DNA of 64,000 nt. It comes from Cohnella lupini. Lineage in GTDB: Bacteria > Bacillota > Bacilli > Paenibacillales > Paenibacillaceae. The position numbers were made by a program, and so were the translations under genes. The stretch is from positions 59,037 through 123,036 of the forward strand of contig NZ_QRDY01000015.1 in assembly GCF_003386205.1 (NCBI RefSeq), read 5' to 3'. This document shows, piece after piece, positions 43,697 through 53,580 of the stretch (position 1 is its first letter; the number at the start of each line of letters is the position of its first letter). The notes under the pieces were generated by a model. That model was not told the origin of the DNA. It made no database searches and worked only from the letters and a program-made list of their open reading frames with translations.

Positions 43697-44614
43697 TTAA
43701 GGAAGCACGTTGCCTGCCGCGAGCAAGATCGCATAATATTCTTCGCGCGTCAGTTGAATGTCGCCTGCTTTGATGCAATCCTTCAAGCGTTCGATGTTCA
43801 TCGTACCGATAACCGGTTGCATGCCCGCCGGATGGCGCAACAGCCATGCAGTGGCGATGGTGGTGTTGCTGACTCCGTATTTCTCCGCGACTTGATCGAT
43901 CGTTTTGTTCAATGCCGGGTATTTGTCGCTTCCAAGGAACACGCCTTCGAAGAATCCGTATTGGAATGGAGACCATGGTTGGATGGTAATATCGTTCAGT
44001 CTGCAAAAATCAAGAATGCTGCCGTCGCGGTTCACGGCGGACTCATTCTCCATATTTACGTTGAATCCGTTCGTAACCATAGTGGCGTTCGTGATGCTCA
44101 ATTGCAGTTGGTTGGCAACGATAGGCTGTTTCACGAATTTCTTCAGCAGCTGAATTTGCATCGGATTCTGATTGGACACTCCGAAATGGCGCACTTTCCC
44201 CGAGCTTTCCAGGATGTCGAACGCTTCGGCGACCTCTTCCGGTTCTACGAGCGCATCGGGACGGTGCAAGAGCAAGATGTCCAAATAATCGGTTCTCAAC
44301 CGCTTCAAGATTCCGTCCACCGACTCCAGGATATGTTCTTTGGAGAAATCGAACATTCCTTTGCGAATGCCGCATTTGGATTGCAGGATGATCTTCTCGC
44401 GAACATCGTCGTTCATATGGATGGCGTCCGCGAATATCGATTCGCATTCTCCGGCGCCGTAGATATCCGCGTGATCGAAGAAGTTCGCTTCTTCGTCCAT
44501 TGCCGTTTGCACGAATCGCTCGGCTTGAGTCGAGCTCAACGAGTTAATACGCATGCAGCCGACGGCGATGACGGGCACGTCTAGCGAAGTGGTACCAAGC
44601 TTGATTGTTCTCAC
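43697..44614 (-). CDS. Aldo/keto reductase, YdhF-like
   Basis: 305 residues. Catalytic residues are visible: Asp/Tyr in FDHADIYGAGE, Lys in LQSKCGIRKG, His in LLLHRPDAL; C-terminal cofactor loop PVIGTMNIERLKD. NADPH-dependent carbonyl reduction, substrate unknown. GTG 44614 (MRTIKLG) has GGAGGA about 11 nt upstream. Monocistronic. Confidence 0.93.
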   Translation of the reverse strand: MRTIKLGTTSLDVPVIAVGCMRINSLSSTQAERFVQTAMDEEANFFDHADIYGAGECESIFADAIHMNDDVREKIILQSKCGIRKGMFDFSKEHILESVDGILKRLRTDYLDILLLHRPDALVEPEEVAEAFDILESSGKVRHFGVSNQNPMQIQLLKKFVKQPIVANQLQLSITNATMVTNGFNVNMENESAVNRDGSILDFCRLNDITIQPWSPFQYGFFEGVFLGSDKYPALNKTIDQVAEKYGVSNTTIATAWLLRHPAGMQPVIGTMNIERLKDCIKAGDIQLTREEYYAILLAAGNVLP

Positions 44615-44977
44615 CGTTGTAAATCCTCCTTCGAATAAGAAAAGCGTTTTAAGAAAGTATAGCTTAATAACCAGTCCGGCGTAAGAACTGAAATTTTATA
44701 TAGTAACTAAATTTGCAACGTAACTCCAAGACTAATTCGTTATATCGAATTCGGGTGTCGGGACCGTTAAGGCAAACGCTTGTGCCTATTACAGCTTGCG
44801 AAATTGTTCGTTAATTCATGCATGAATGCATTGATCTTACGGGACGCGCGAAGGGGGCTCCATCAGGAAATCCTCTGATTTTGTCGAAAACGACCCGCTT
44901 ACGGATCGAAGTAAGATAGAATATAGCATAGAACGTTGCGGCAAGGATGCCGGCTTGGAACAACTCGCGGAAGAGAC
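44615..44977. other. Intergenic region between divergent genes
   Basis: No gene supported. A perfect 14-bp palindrome ATTCATGCATGAAT lies at 44814-44827. A TTACGT-N17-TATAAA pair on the minus strand could be the reductase promoter. A short minus-strand frame here overlaps the cyclase start and has no supporting features. Confidence 0.45.
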
Positions 44978-46510
44978 GTGATCGCCTTGAACACATCGGA
45001 AGTTTGGACCTATTCATTGGCTTATTTGCTCCCGATTTTATTTTTCGTTTACATGGGCACGGACGTGATCGTGCGTAATTCGAAGAAAGTCGAGCACCGG
45101 CTGCTCAGCCTCACCGCGATCGTGTACATTCTATTATTTTCGGAAGAATACATCCGGCATCAGCTCCCCATTTCCTATAGCCCCGAGCTCGTCGCGTTCT
45201 GGTTCTCCAATGTGGGCATCGTCATGCCGGGACTGGGCTTTCATTTTCTGTCCAAGTTCGCCGGTATGGAAAAAATCATGCCAAAGTACCTCTATCCCGG
45301 CATCTTCTATTTGCCGCTTGCGGTTATTATCGTCAATACCCTAAGTAGCCAGGAAGTGATCTCCTCCAGCCGGTTTTTCCAGGAGGGAGTATGGAAATAT
45401 CCCGTATATAACCTGCAATATTATATTGCTCTTAGCGTGAGTATTTTCATTAGCTGTTTTTATTTGCTCGTGCTATACGTCGGCAAGGCGAGAGCGAGCA
45501 CCCGGGAACATAAAGCGATCTTTAATTTGTTGATTACCGGAGTTGTTCTGTGCACGTTCTGGCATGTGGCTTTCGGGTACTTTCAATTCGCGGGGACGCT
45601 CCCTCCGTACTCTTACATTTACGGCGGCGTGTTATGGTGTTCATTCCTTCGGTTAGCGATGATAAGGTTCGACTTCCTTAACTTCGTGACCAAAAGATAC
45701 GAGAAGCTGTTCAATCTGAATCCCGCCGCTATTCTATTGGTCGAGCTATCGGGGAAGATCAAGGAAGCGAATCCAAGCGCCCGACATCTATTCGATCATA
45801 TCGATCTGGACAGAGAACCGTTTCATAAGCTAGTAAACGACGAATTGCAAGATCGCATAAGGGACGAGAAGGAAATCAAGGACTATGAAGCGTCGATCTA
45901 TAACGGCAGCGCGCGCTTGGAGGCGCTGATAGACGGAGACTATGTGTCCGTCGATAACGAGCCGCATATGATTATGATCGTTCGCGACGTGACGGCGCAG
46001 AAGGAAAGCCAGGAAGAAATTCGTTTCTTGGCTTATCATGACCCGTTGACTCGGCTTCCCAATAGAAGATATTTCTACGAAAGATTAAACGAAGCTATCC
46101 GCAAGGCGGACGAAAATCGCCTCGGATTGGCGGTTATTCTGATAGATCTGGACCGGTTCAAGGAAACGAATGACAGATACGGGCATGAAGCGGGGGACGA
46201 GGTACTGCGTCACGCCGCGCGCATCATCGCGGAAACGGCGGAAACGCTCGGCATGGCCGCGAGGCTGGGCGGAGACGAATTCGTATTGTTCATTCGACAT
46301 GCCCCATCGAATGCTTTCGTCGAGGAGACGATTCGGCGGATTCAAAGCAGATTAACGGAGGAAGAGCTGCAATACCGCGGGCAGTCGCTCACGGTACATA
46401 TGAGCGTAGGTGCGAGCTTCTTTCCCCAGGACGGAACGGATGGCGACACCTTGCTGATGAATGCGGACAAAGCTATGTACCGGGTGAAGCGAGCGGGGAA
46501 AGCCGGCTAG
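44978..46510 (+). CDS. Membrane diguanylate cyclase (7TM-PAS-GGDEF)
   Basis: About 510 residues. An N-terminal 7TM sensor of the His_kin-N7TM kind (about 1-230) is followed by a PAS-like domain (NLNPAAILLVELSGKIKEAN) and a GGDEF domain (DPLTRLPNRRYFYERLNEAI, LIDLDRFKETNDRYGHEAGD, MAARLGGDEFVLF). The active-site GGDEF is intact near residue 431, so it should make cyclic di-GMP. The product-inhibition RxxD site usually found just before GGDEF is absent. The start is uncertain (GTG 44978 or TTG 44987; GGAAGAG at 44969-44975). The GNAT gene 21 nt downstream is probably co-transcribed. Confidence 0.9.
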   Translation: MIALNTSEVWTYSLAYLLPILFFVYMGTDVIVRNSKKVEHRLLSLTAIVYILLFSEEYIRHQLPISYSPELVAFWFSNVGIVMPGLGFHFLSKFAGMEKIMPKYLYPGIFYLPLAVIIVNTLSSQEVISSSRFFQEGVWKYPVYNLQYYIALSVSIFISCFYLLVLYVGKARASTREHKAIFNLLITGVVLCTFWHVAFGYFQFAGTLPPYSYIYGGVLWCSFLRLAMIRFDFLNFVTKRYEKLFNLNPAAILLVELSGKIKEANPSARHLFDHIDLDREPFHKLVNDELQDRIRDEKEIKDYEASIYNGSARLEALIDGDYVSVDNEPHMIMIVRDVTAQKESQEEIRFLAYHDPLTRLPNRRYFYERLNEAIRKADENRLGLAVILIDLDRFKETNDRYGHEAGDEVLRHAARIIAETAETLGMAARLGGDEFVLFIRHAPSNAFVEETIRRIQSRLTEEELQYRGQSLTVHMSVGASFFPQDGTDGDTLLMNADKAMYRVKRAGKAG

Positions 46511-46531
46511 AAACAAACGAGGAGGAAGCAT

Positions 46532-47362
46532 ATGCTGGTACCGGTCGAGCAAAACGATGAAGTGCTTAATCGGAGTGAATTCATCGAGGATGAAGTCCCC
46601 TACAATTTGATATACCGAATTAGCGGCTCAACGGGCTCGAAATGTCTCAAATCCACGGACAGCTCGATGATATATGCCCAATCCCAAGGTCATAATGCTT
46701 GGTTATGGATGCTCAAGGGCATGGCGGACGAGCCTAAGAACGCTCTTGTAAACGAGATGATAGAAAATCTCGAGGGGGCACTGTTACCGGGGATAACCGG
46801 TGAGCCGAGGACGGCGGAACGATTCGCCAGAGCCTTTGCGGTAGCAACGAATCGCTCCTTTCATACTCATATGACGATGGAGGCTTATGCTTGTTACGAG
46901 TTGAAGAAGCCGCTCAACGTAACGGGAATATTACGAAGATCCGAAATGGGCGATTTGGAAATCATAGCGGAGTTTTTCGCGGGATTCTCCGATGGGGCGT
47001 ACGGCGTTTCCGTCCATCCCGCCAGCCAGATTCCGGCAGCCAAGAGGGCAATCGAGAGCGGCAACTTATATACTTGGATCGTGGACGGGACTCCGGTGTC
47101 CATGGCGAATATCGCGCATCGCTCCCCTAGAAATGCTAGAATTAACGCCGTATATACGCCTGCGAGTTTCCGTAAGCGAGGTTACGCAAGCGCGATCGTT
47201 GCGGAGCTATGCGCGATACTCGAGTCGGAACGGTTGATTCCGATGCTGTATGCGGATTCGAGCAATCCGGATTCGAACAAGGTTTATCAGAGCATCGGTT
47301 TCGTGAAATGCGGCTCGATCGTGGATATCAAATTCGGCGGCGAAGAGATTTCCGCAGAATAA
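46532..47362 (+). CDS. GNAT-family N-acetyltransferase
   Basis: 276 residues. The C-terminal GNAT domain (about 130-276) shows NAVYTPASFRKRGYASAIVA, the acetyl-CoA loop, and YQSIGFVKCGS. The N-terminal half is a poorly conserved domain seen in other two-part Firmicute GNAT proteins. GAGGAGGAAG lies before ATG 46532. It follows the diguanylate cyclase by 21 nt and is probably in its operon; functional link unknown. Confidence 0.88.
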   Translation: MLVPVEQNDEVLNRSEFIEDEVPYNLIYRISGSTGSKCLKSTDSSMIYAQSQGHNAWLWMLKGMADEPKNALVNEMIENLEGALLPGITGEPRTAERFARAFAVATNRSFHTHMTMEAYACYELKKPLNVTGILRRSEMGDLEIIAEFFAGFSDGAYGVSVHPASQIPAAKRAIESGNLYTWIVDGTPVSMANIAHRSPRNARINAVYTPASFRKRGYASAIVAELCAILESERLIPMLYADSSNPDSNKVYQSIGFVKCGSIVDIKFGGEEISAE

Positions 47363-47506
47363 GGAACGCGAGCGGTATTCTAAGGAGCCAACGAATGATG
47401 TGGGCAGATTGAGCGGGGACAGATCCTTCACCTCGGTTTAGGAATCGTCACTTATGCATTGGTACAATTAGATGTTAATAAACTCGCTTAAGTCACTGCA
47501 CCCAAA

Positions 47507-47536
47507 GAGGCACCCCAGGTTACTATGGGGTGCCTC
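47507..47536 (+). terminator. Possible terminator of the cyclase-GNAT operon
   Basis: GAGGCACCCC/GGGGTGCCTC (47507-47516 with 47527-47536), 10-nt loop, but no U-run. Confidence 0.5.
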
Positions 47537-47655
47537 GCTTGGCATAACCGGGTTATTGTATCTCAAATTATGGTTGCCGTTGACGGGTTTGGGCATTCCT
47601 TGCCCGCTTCGCGAGCTTACCGGATTCTATTGTCCGGTATAGCCCTTGCGGTTTT

Positions 47656-48612
47656 TCACTTCACGTAGTGTCCGATGAATAGAGAGATTTCCCGGTCGTA
47701 ACCTGCCGGGTCGGTCGTCCTGGCAAGGCCGTGACCCGCGCCGGGTACGATGTACAGACTCTTGTCCGCAGAAGCGCTCGCGTACAGCTCGCGCACCATG
47801 CGCGTCGGCACGAAGATGTCGGCATCTCCGTGAATGAAGAGCGTCGGCGTCTTGGATTTCTTGACTTGGGCAAGAGCGGAAGCCTCTCCGAAGAAGTAGC
47901 CTGCCAATAGCTTAGTCACCAGGCTAGTCGCCGGGATCATCGGGAACCAAGGCATGCGGTACATTCGTTTCAATTGATAAGAGAGCTGCTCCTTGACCGA
48001 GGTATATCCGCAATCCTCCACGATCGCCTTGACGTTCGGCGGAAGCGGCTCGCCGCCGGTCATCATGACCGTAGCCCCGCCCATGGAAATGCCATGCAGG
48101 ACGATTTGCGCCTTTTTGCCCGAATGCTTGAGGACTTCGCCGATCCAATCGACGATGTCCTTGCGCTCGGGCCAACCGAAACCGATATATTTCCCTTCGC
48201 TTCGCCCGTGTCCGCGGGCATCGGGAATCAGAACGTTAAAGCCTAGAGTATCTTTGAACAGCCGGGCGAATTCGCCCATCTGGTCGGCTTGTCCGGAATA
48301 ACCGTGCGCGAGTATCGCGGTTTTGTCCGTCGGCCGATTCGCCGCCAAGTAGTAGGCTTCCAGCCTGAGGCCGTCGTCGGACGTCAGGCTCCAATCGACG
48401 AAAGCCTGCCGATTCCACCATTCCTTGTTGAATGTAAAGGGGCTCTCGCCGTTTTTTTCGGCGCTTGCGCCGAGCTCCGCCAGATCGGGATGGCGTCTTA
48501 AGAAGCTCTTATCGGCCCGCGCGACCGCGACGCGGTAGAAGTAGAAGCTGGATCCAGCGAGCGCAGCGGCAATGATGAGTAGTAAGATGAGAACCGTAAT
48601 GAACATTTGCAC
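47656..48612 (-). CDS. Membrane-anchored alpha/beta hydrolase
   Basis: About 318 residues. An N-terminal TM anchor (FITVLILLLIIAAALAGSSFYFY) precedes an alpha/beta-hydrolase domain with oxyanion motif AHGYSG, nucleophile elbow GISMGG, acid DADIF and catalytic His in PGAGHG. Related to YqkD/FrsA-like serine hydrolases; substrate unknown. GTG 48612 has GGGAGGA (48628-48622) 9 nt upstream; the frame continues to ATG 48693 but without a comparable ribosome binding site there. Confidence 0.9.
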   Translation of the reverse strand: MQMFITVLILLLIIAAALAGSSFYFYRVAVARADKSFLRRHPDLAELGASAEKNGESPFTFNKEWWNRQAFVDWSLTSDDGLRLEAYYLAANRPTDKTAILAHGYSGQADQMGEFARLFKDTLGFNVLIPDARGHGRSEGKYIGFGWPERKDIVDWIGEVLKHSGKKAQIVLHGISMGGATVMMTGGEPLPPNVKAIVEDCGYTSVKEQLSYQLKRMYRMPWFPMIPATSLVTKLLAGYFFGEASALAQVKKSKTPTLFIHGDADIFVPTRMVRELYASASADKSLYIVPGAGHGLARTTDPAGYDREISLFIGHYVK

Positions 48613-48796
48613 CGCCAATAATCCTCCCTGCTCGAATCCCGTCATCTTAACCGTTTTCGGTATTATCCTACCTACCGTACGTTCCTTATGCATGCCTTGG
48701 CCGAATTACTGCGGTAACCCGCACCTTGCAAAGTGTGATTCGGATTTCTCGCTCTTAGGTAAAGTATTAATAACCCCCTTAACGAAAGGAGAGATC

Positions 48797-49279
48797 ATGA
48801 TGAAGGAAGACAAATTGGATTCAGGTCGGTCGGAAACGCGTAAGGAGGTACGGGAGTATTTCACCAATTACGAGCAGTGGATGCTCGCCGCGTTGGAGGA
48901 TTCTCCGGATGTGGATGTAAAAGCAATGACGGAAGCCTATGCCGATTCCATCATGGAGGCTAACCCGCAGGGCGTGACCGTATATCGGAACGACGAAGCC
49001 TATGCGCGCCAGATTCCCGGAATGTTCGAGCATATGCGTAAAATCGGGACCCGGGCGATGAAGGTAGCCGCTATGGAAGAGTATCGGATTGACGAATACC
49101 ATAGCGCGGTGAAAATCAATTGGGCTGCCGATTATCGCCGGCCTAAGGACGGCAAGGATATCTCGATCGAATTTGCCGAGACGTACTTGCTGCAGTTTGT
49201 GGACGGTCAAGCTCAGGTATTTGCTTACGTGGCCGGCGATCAACAGAAAGTACTGAAGGAAAATGGCCTCGCTGGGTGA
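48797..49279 (+). CDS. SnoaL/NTF2-like protein
   Basis: 160 residues. Small alpha+beta cone-fold protein judged from AMTEAYADSIMEANPQGVTV, EYHSAVKINWAADYRRPKDG and IEFAETYLLQFVDGQAQVFA. NTF2-like proteins act as small-molecule isomerases or binding domains; no catalytic residues can be assigned. AAAGGAGAG precedes ATG 48797 (a second ATG follows directly). The frame extends further up over the convergent hydrolase start but lacks signals there. Confidence 0.82.
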   Translation: MMKEDKLDSGRSETRKEVREYFTNYEQWMLAALEDSPDVDVKAMTEAYADSIMEANPQGVTVYRNDEAYARQIPGMFEHMRKIGTRAMKVAAMEEYRIDEYHSAVKINWAADYRRPKDGKDISIEFAETYLLQFVDGQAQVFAYVAGDQQKVLKENGLAG

Positions 49280-49325
49280 CATGGAGTCGAAAGACAGTCG
49301 GAACGCCGGACGGAAGCGAGCGCGC

Positions 49326-49361
49326 AAAAAGAAGGGAGGCATCGGCCATCCCTTCTTTTTT
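49326..49361. terminator. Bidirectional terminator
   Basis: AAGAAGGGA/TCCCTTCTT (49329-49337 with 49349-49357), 11-nt loop, TTTTTT on the plus strand and five U on the minus strand. Confidence 0.82.
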
Positions 49362-49395
49362 ACGGTTTTCGGAAGTCTTAAGACGTTAAGTGCGA

Positions 49396-50463
49396 TTATT
49401 GCCCTGACTCGATCCGCGCGAGCTCTTTATGAACGATAGGCGCTACTTTGGTGCCGAGCAGTTCGATGGCGCGCAGCACCTCGAGATGCGGCATCGTTCC
49501 GACGTTCACGTGGAGGAAGAAGCGGTTGATTCCCAAGTTTTTGCGCAGCAAGACGATCTTCTCCGCGACGTATTCGGGATCTCCGACGTATAAGGCTCCG
49601 CGGAGACTGCGCGCGGCATCGAACGCATCCCGGCTATAGGGCGGCCATCCCCGTTCGCGTCCAATGACGTTCATCTGGGCTTGCGTAGGAGGAAAGAAGA
49701 GGTCTGCTGCTTGCTCGGTCGTCTCTCCTACGAAGCCGTGCGAGTGCGTCGCGATCTGCAGGGTAGCGGGGTCGTGCCCGGCTCGGGCCGCGGCTTGCTT
49801 ATAAAGATCGACCAGCGGAGCGAACCGCTCCGGCATGCCGCCGATAATGGCGAATGCGATCGGAAGGCCTAACGTTCCCGCGCGAACGGCCGATTCGGGA
49901 TTGCCTCCGCTTGCGATCCATACCGGAAGCGGGTCTTGAACGGATCGCGGATAGACGCCGCGATTATCGATCGCGGGACGGTGGCCGCCGCGCCAGGTGA
50001 CTTTCTCGGAAGCTCTGATCGCGAGAAGCAGCTCCAGATTCTCCTCGAACAACTCATCATAGTCATCCAGACTGTATCCGAAGAGCGGGAAGGATTCGAT
50101 AAAGGAACCTCTTCCCGCCATAATCTCGGCGCGGCCGTTGGAGATGCCGTCCAAGGTAGAGAAGGATTGATATACGCGAACCGGATCGTCCGAGGATAAG
50201 ACGGTAACGGCGCTCGTTAACCTAATTCGTTTGGTCAATCCCGCAGCGGCTGCCAATACGACGGCTGGCGCGGTTCCGGCATAGTCGGACCGATGGTGTT
50301 CCCCGATTCCGTATACGTCCAAGCCGGACTGGTCGGCCATTACGATCTCCTCGACCGCGTTGCGCAACCGTTCGGCGTGGCTGATCGTCTTTCCTGTCGA
50401 CGGATCGGGCGTAGCCTCCAAGAAGGTACTGATTCCTATTTCCATTTTAGCGTAATCTGCCAT
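49396..50463 (-). CDS. LLM-class flavin-dependent oxidoreductase
   Basis: 355 residues of the luciferase-like fold ([69 protein letters not shown]). Needs reduced FMN from a separate reductase. GAAGGAGGG lies 8 nt before the ATG. Divergent from a TetR regulator with 162 nt between, so probably repressed by it. The paralogue at 40809 instead sits in a MarR operon. Confidence 0.93.
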   Translation of the reverse strand: MADYAKMEIGISTFLEATPDPSTGKTISHAERLRNAVEEIVMADQSGLDVYGIGEHHRSDYAGTAPAVVLAAAAGLTKRIRLTSAVTVLSSDDPVRVYQSFSTLDGISNGRAEIMAGRGSFIESFPLFGYSLDDYDELFEENLELLLAIRASEKVTWRGGHRPAIDNRGVYPRSVQDPLPVWIASGGNPESAVRAGTLGLPIAFAIIGGMPERFAPLVDLYKQAAARAGHDPATLQIATHSHGFVGETTEQAADLFFPPTQAQMNVIGRERGWPPYSRDAFDAARSLRGALYVGDPEYVAEKIVLLRKNLGINRFFLHVNVGTMPHLEVLRAIELLGTKVAPIVHKELARIESGQ

Positions 50464-50571
50464 TCTGAGATCCCTCCTTCATTGTTCTTTAGTTTACTAT
50501 ATAATTTATGGTTTCTCAACAAAAGTAAGTAATCTGTTAGCTATCAAATGACAAAATATCAATATTGTCCT

Positions 50572-50599
50572 TTGGATACAGTCTTCGACATGCTATGAT
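50572..50599 (+). promoter_or_regulatory. Promoter of the TetR gene
   Basis: TTGGAT (50572-50577), 16-nt spacer, TATGAT (50594-50599). Confidence 0.55.
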
Positions 50600-50625
50600 G
50601 AAGGAAACGGAGGGGGAAACGACGC

Positions 50626-51213
50626 GTGAACAATGATTTGCCCTTAACGAGAGAAGCGATTCTTGACGCGGCGGAGCAGGTGCTGAGGCGGTTCGGGCCG
50701 GACAAGACTTCCGTCGTGGATATAGCCAAGGTGCTCCGGGTTAGCCACGGAACGGTGTATAGACATTTTGCAAGCAAAGCTTCCTTGCGGGAGGCCGTCA
50801 CGGAGAGATGGTTGCATAAGAGTATTGCCGAACCGTTAGAGGCCATAGCGGGCAATGTGAATGGAAGCGCGGTCGAACGGTTGAAGCTGTGGCTGGAGGC
50901 GCTTATTCATGCTAAGCAATCCTTTTCCTTGCAGGACTCGGAGATGTTCGCGATGTACGCGGCAGTCACGCTGGATACGATCGAGATGATCGCGACGCAT
51001 GTGGACTGCCTGATCGAACAGATCGCTCGAATTATCCGACAAGGGATGGATTCCGCGGAATTCAAGCCCGGGCAGCCGGAAGTTCTTGCCCGGTCTATAT
51101 TCATAGCAACCTCGAGATTTCATCATCCGGCGCATGCTCGGGAATGGTTGGCGGAGACGATCGATGCCGACTTCGATGCGGTATGGAATTTGATCTTGCT
51201 AGGTATCGAGTGA
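50626..51213 (+). CDS. TetR-family transcriptional regulator
   Basis: 195 residues. N-terminal helix-turn-helix (ILDAAEQVLRRFGPDKTSVV, DIAKVLRVSHGTVYRHFASK), then an all-helical ligand-binding domain with a YkdA/BetI-like C-terminal pattern. GTG 50626 is the start, with GGAGGGGG upstream. Divergent from the LLM oxidoreductase, which it likely represses until a substrate-like ligand binds. Confidence 0.93.
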   Translation: MNNDLPLTREAILDAAEQVLRRFGPDKTSVVDIAKVLRVSHGTVYRHFASKASLREAVTERWLHKSIAEPLEAIAGNVNGSAVERLKLWLEALIHAKQSFSLQDSEMFAMYAAVTLDTIEMIATHVDCLIEQIARIIRQGMDSAEFKPGQPEVLARSIFIATSRFHHPAHAREWLAETIDADFDAVWNLILLGIE

Positions 51214-51239
51214 TTGTCGAGTATTACGAGTATGCCCGG

Positions 51240-51294
51240 AAACCCTTCTGACGACGAAGATGATCAAGCCGCCGTTTTCGTCGGGTTTGTTTTC
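51240..51294 (+). terminator. Probable terminator of the TetR gene
   Basis: AAACCC (51240-51245) with GGGTTT (51283-51288) and GACGAA (51253-51258) with TTCGTC (51277-51282), forming a bulged stem followed by GTTTTC. Confidence 0.6.
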
Positions 51295-51372
51295 ATCGTG
51301 AACGCGTGTTATCGTAAGAATTAGCACGAAAATACTAGAGTTGGATGTTCGAATCTTACCGGAGGTGGATTT

Positions 51373-52389
51373 ATGAAAGCGCTATTTATCGGAGGCACGG
51401 GAACGATTAGTTCCGCGATTACGAGGCAGTTGCTGGAACAAGGCTGCGAGCTGTACCTTCTGAACCGGGGCAACCGGAACGGGGCCTTGCCGGCCGGCGT
51501 TAAGATTATTCAAGCGGATATCAACGACGAAGCCCGGGTTGCGGAGCTAGTCGATCAACACCAGTTCGATGTCGTAGCCGATTTTATCGCATTCGAGCCC
51601 GCCCAATTGGAACGGGATTATCGCCTGTTCAACGGGAGAACCAAACAATTTATTTTCATCAGCTCCGCCTCGGCTTATCAAACGCCTCTGTCCGATTATA
51701 GAATTACGGAGGGCACGCCATTATCCAATCCTTATTGGGAATACTCCAGGAATAAAATCGCATGCGAGGACTACTTGATCAAGCAGTACCGGGAGAACGG
51801 TTTTCCGATTACAATCGTTCGGCCTAGCCATACATACGATGAGCGGTCCGTGCCGCTCGGCGTACATGGAAGGAAAGGGAGCTGGCAGGTTGTCAAGCGC
51901 ATGCTGGAGAACAAACCCGTAATCATTCACGGAGACGGGACTTCCTTGTGGACGATGACGCACAATAGTGATTTTGCCAAAGGGTTCATCGGTCTTATGG
52001 GCAACATTCACGCAATCGGGGAGTCCGTGCACATCACTTCCGATGAGACCGTTACCTGGAATCAGATCTACGAATCGATCGCCGGCGCTCTTGGAGTTCC
52101 GTTGCAAGCGGTTCATGTTTCTTCGGAATTTCTGGCAGGCTGCAGCAAAGAGGATTACAGGGGAGGCTTGCTCGGGGATAAGGCGAATTCCGTCGTATTC
52201 GATAATTCGAAGCTGAAACGGCTCGTTCCCGAATTCGTAGCTACGACGCGCTTGGACCAAGGAATCAAGCAGACGATTCAGCACATTCTTGCCCATCCCG
52301 AGCTTCAACGGGAGGACGAGGAGTTCGATATTTGGTGCGATAAAGTGATCGGTGCTTTGAACGTTGCCTTGGCGACGGTTAACGAGTAA
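51373..52389 (+). CDS. NAD-dependent epimerase/dehydratase (extended SDR)
   Basis: 338 residues. Rossmann start MKALFIGGTGTISSAI, SSASAY (catalytic Ser/Thr region) and Tyr-Lys pair in YSRNKIACED. Resembles SDRs acting on nucleotide sugars or unknown carbonyl substrates. CGGAGGTG precedes ATG 51373. Monocistronic, closed by a strong terminator facing the UPF0303 gene. Confidence 0.92.
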   Translation: MKALFIGGTGTISSAITRQLLEQGCELYLLNRGNRNGALPAGVKIIQADINDEARVAELVDQHQFDVVADFIAFEPAQLERDYRLFNGRTKQFIFISSASAYQTPLSDYRITEGTPLSNPYWEYSRNKIACEDYLIKQYRENGFPITIVRPSHTYDERSVPLGVHGRKGSWQVVKRMLENKPVIIHGDGTSLWTMTHNSDFAKGFIGLMGNIHAIGESVHITSDETVTWNQIYESIAGALGVPLQAVHVSSEFLAGCSKEDYRGGLLGDKANSVVFDNSKLKRLVPEFVATTRLDQGIKQTIQHILAHPELQREDEEFDIWCDKVIGALNVALATVNE

Positions 52390-52411
52390 GCGGCGAACCA
52401 CTAACTTTGAA

Positions 52412-52452
52412 AAAACGACGGAACGGGACATGACGTCCTGTTTCGTCGTTTT
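52412..52452. terminator. Bidirectional terminator
   Basis: 18-bp stem (52412-52429 with 52435-52452; AAAACGACG outer arm, CGTCGTTTT on the other side) with two G-U pairs, 5-nt loop. Confidence 0.82.
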
Positions 52453-52463
52453 GCGTTCATGGA

Positions 52464-52934
52464 TTACAGAGATTGAAAGTACTCTTGCAGGACGTCGACG
52501 ATTAATTGGTGATCCTGATCCCCTGGAAGGCCGGATGCCGCGATCGTGCCTATGATGCCGGTATTCTTGAGAATTAGCGGGAAGGCGCCGCCTTCGGCGG
52601 CATAATCCTTAGGATCCAATGACGAAGATTCGATGGAGCCTCCGTTGGATTTGAACAGTACGTGCATGTAGTAGGAGCTGTGACCGAAATGATGAACGAC
52701 GTTGCTCTTGCGCGCTATCCAGGAATCGTTGCCTTCGTTCGTTTCGTTCATTTTGCTGTGGTATAGCAACTCTCCGTTTCTCGTGATCGTGACGGCGACG
52801 AATTTGTTTTCCTCCGCCGCTTTTTCTATGAGTTTAGTGCCGATACGATAAGCCGTTTCGTTGGAGAATTCCGAAAATTGCAGGTCGGTCTCCTGCTGCA
52901 GCAAACGTTCTAGTTCTACTTGGTAATCGCTCAT
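52464..52934 (-). CDS. UPF0303 / heme-degrading-domain-like protein
   Basis: 156 residues. The family core is visible in KAAEENKFVAVTITRNGELL, DSWIARKSNVVHHFGHSS, EGGAFPLIL and GIIGTIAASGLPGDQDHQLIV. The HbpS/GlcG-like fold binds heme or small ligands in relatives; the exact activity is unknown. The ribosome binding site before ATG 52934 is weak. Single gene. Confidence 0.9.
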   Translation of the reverse strand: MSDYQVELERLLQQETDLQFSEFSNETAYRIGTKLIEKAAEENKFVAVTITRNGELLYHSKMNETNEGNDSWIARKSNVVHHFGHSSYYMHVLFKSNGGSIESSSLDPKDYAAEGGAFPLILKNTGIIGTIAASGLPGDQDHQLIVDVLQEYFQSL

Positions 52935-53100
52935 CGCGTATGCACATCCAATCGTGGGGATTTGTTCTAATACTATGCCTCGGCCCGCTCGCCGTCAAGA
53001 AATGGAGGCTCGACGCATCGCGTCTGCTCCCGATGGGGCGTTCTTTACTTTGGTCTAAAGTTGATTCAAACTGGAATAATATCGCAAAGGAGGTTCGATT

Positions 53101-53580
53101 ATGTTAGCAACCGTACGGAAATCGGATGAAGGGTATATTGCCCGATTCGAGAGAACGCTCCGCCATTCCCCGGAAGAGGTATGGTCGTATCTCACGGACA
53201 ACGACAAGCTGGACCGATGGTTCTCGGAGCTTTCGGTCGACGAGCTCCGCGAAGGCGGCTTCATTAAATTCGACATGCGGGACGGCACGTTCGAGAAGTT
53301 CGAGATTCTCGAGCTTAGCATGAATTCCGTACTGGAATACACCTGGGGCGAAGATCGCGTCAGATTCGAGATTCATAAGGAGCAAGAAGGCTGTCGCCTG
53401 ATCCTGATCGAGAAGATTGCCCGTATCACGAGTCATACTCCCAAGGACCTTGCCGGTTGGCATGTGTGCTTAATGGTTATCGAGGCTCTGTTGGACGGCA
53501 AGGCGATCGATCGAGACGAGGAATGGCCGCTTTGGCACGAGAGGTATATACGTCTAATCGAGTCGGAAGCTTCGGTGTGA
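53101..53580 (+). CDS. SRPBCC/AHSA1-domain protein
   Basis: 159 residues. Helix-grip fold with HSPEEVWSYLTDNDKLDRWF, YTWGEDRVRFEIHKEQEGCR and GWHVCLMVIEALLDG. Activator-of-Hsp90-like START-superfamily proteins bind hydrophobic ligands; function unknown. AAAGGAGG lies just before ATG 53101. Its stop codon overlaps a perfect extended -10 box for the next gene. Confidence 0.9.
   Translation: MLATVRKSDEGYIARFERTLRHSPEEVWSYLTDNDKLDRWFSELSVDELREGGFIKFDMRDGTFEKFEILELSMNSVLEYTWGEDRVRFEIHKEQEGCRLILIEKIARITSHTPKDLAGWHVCLMVIEALLDGKAIDRDEEWPLWHERYIRLIESEASV

Noticed and set aside
43526..44584. Plus-strand frame of 352 codons
   Set aside because: Antisense to a well-supported aldo/keto reductase with complete catalytic residues.
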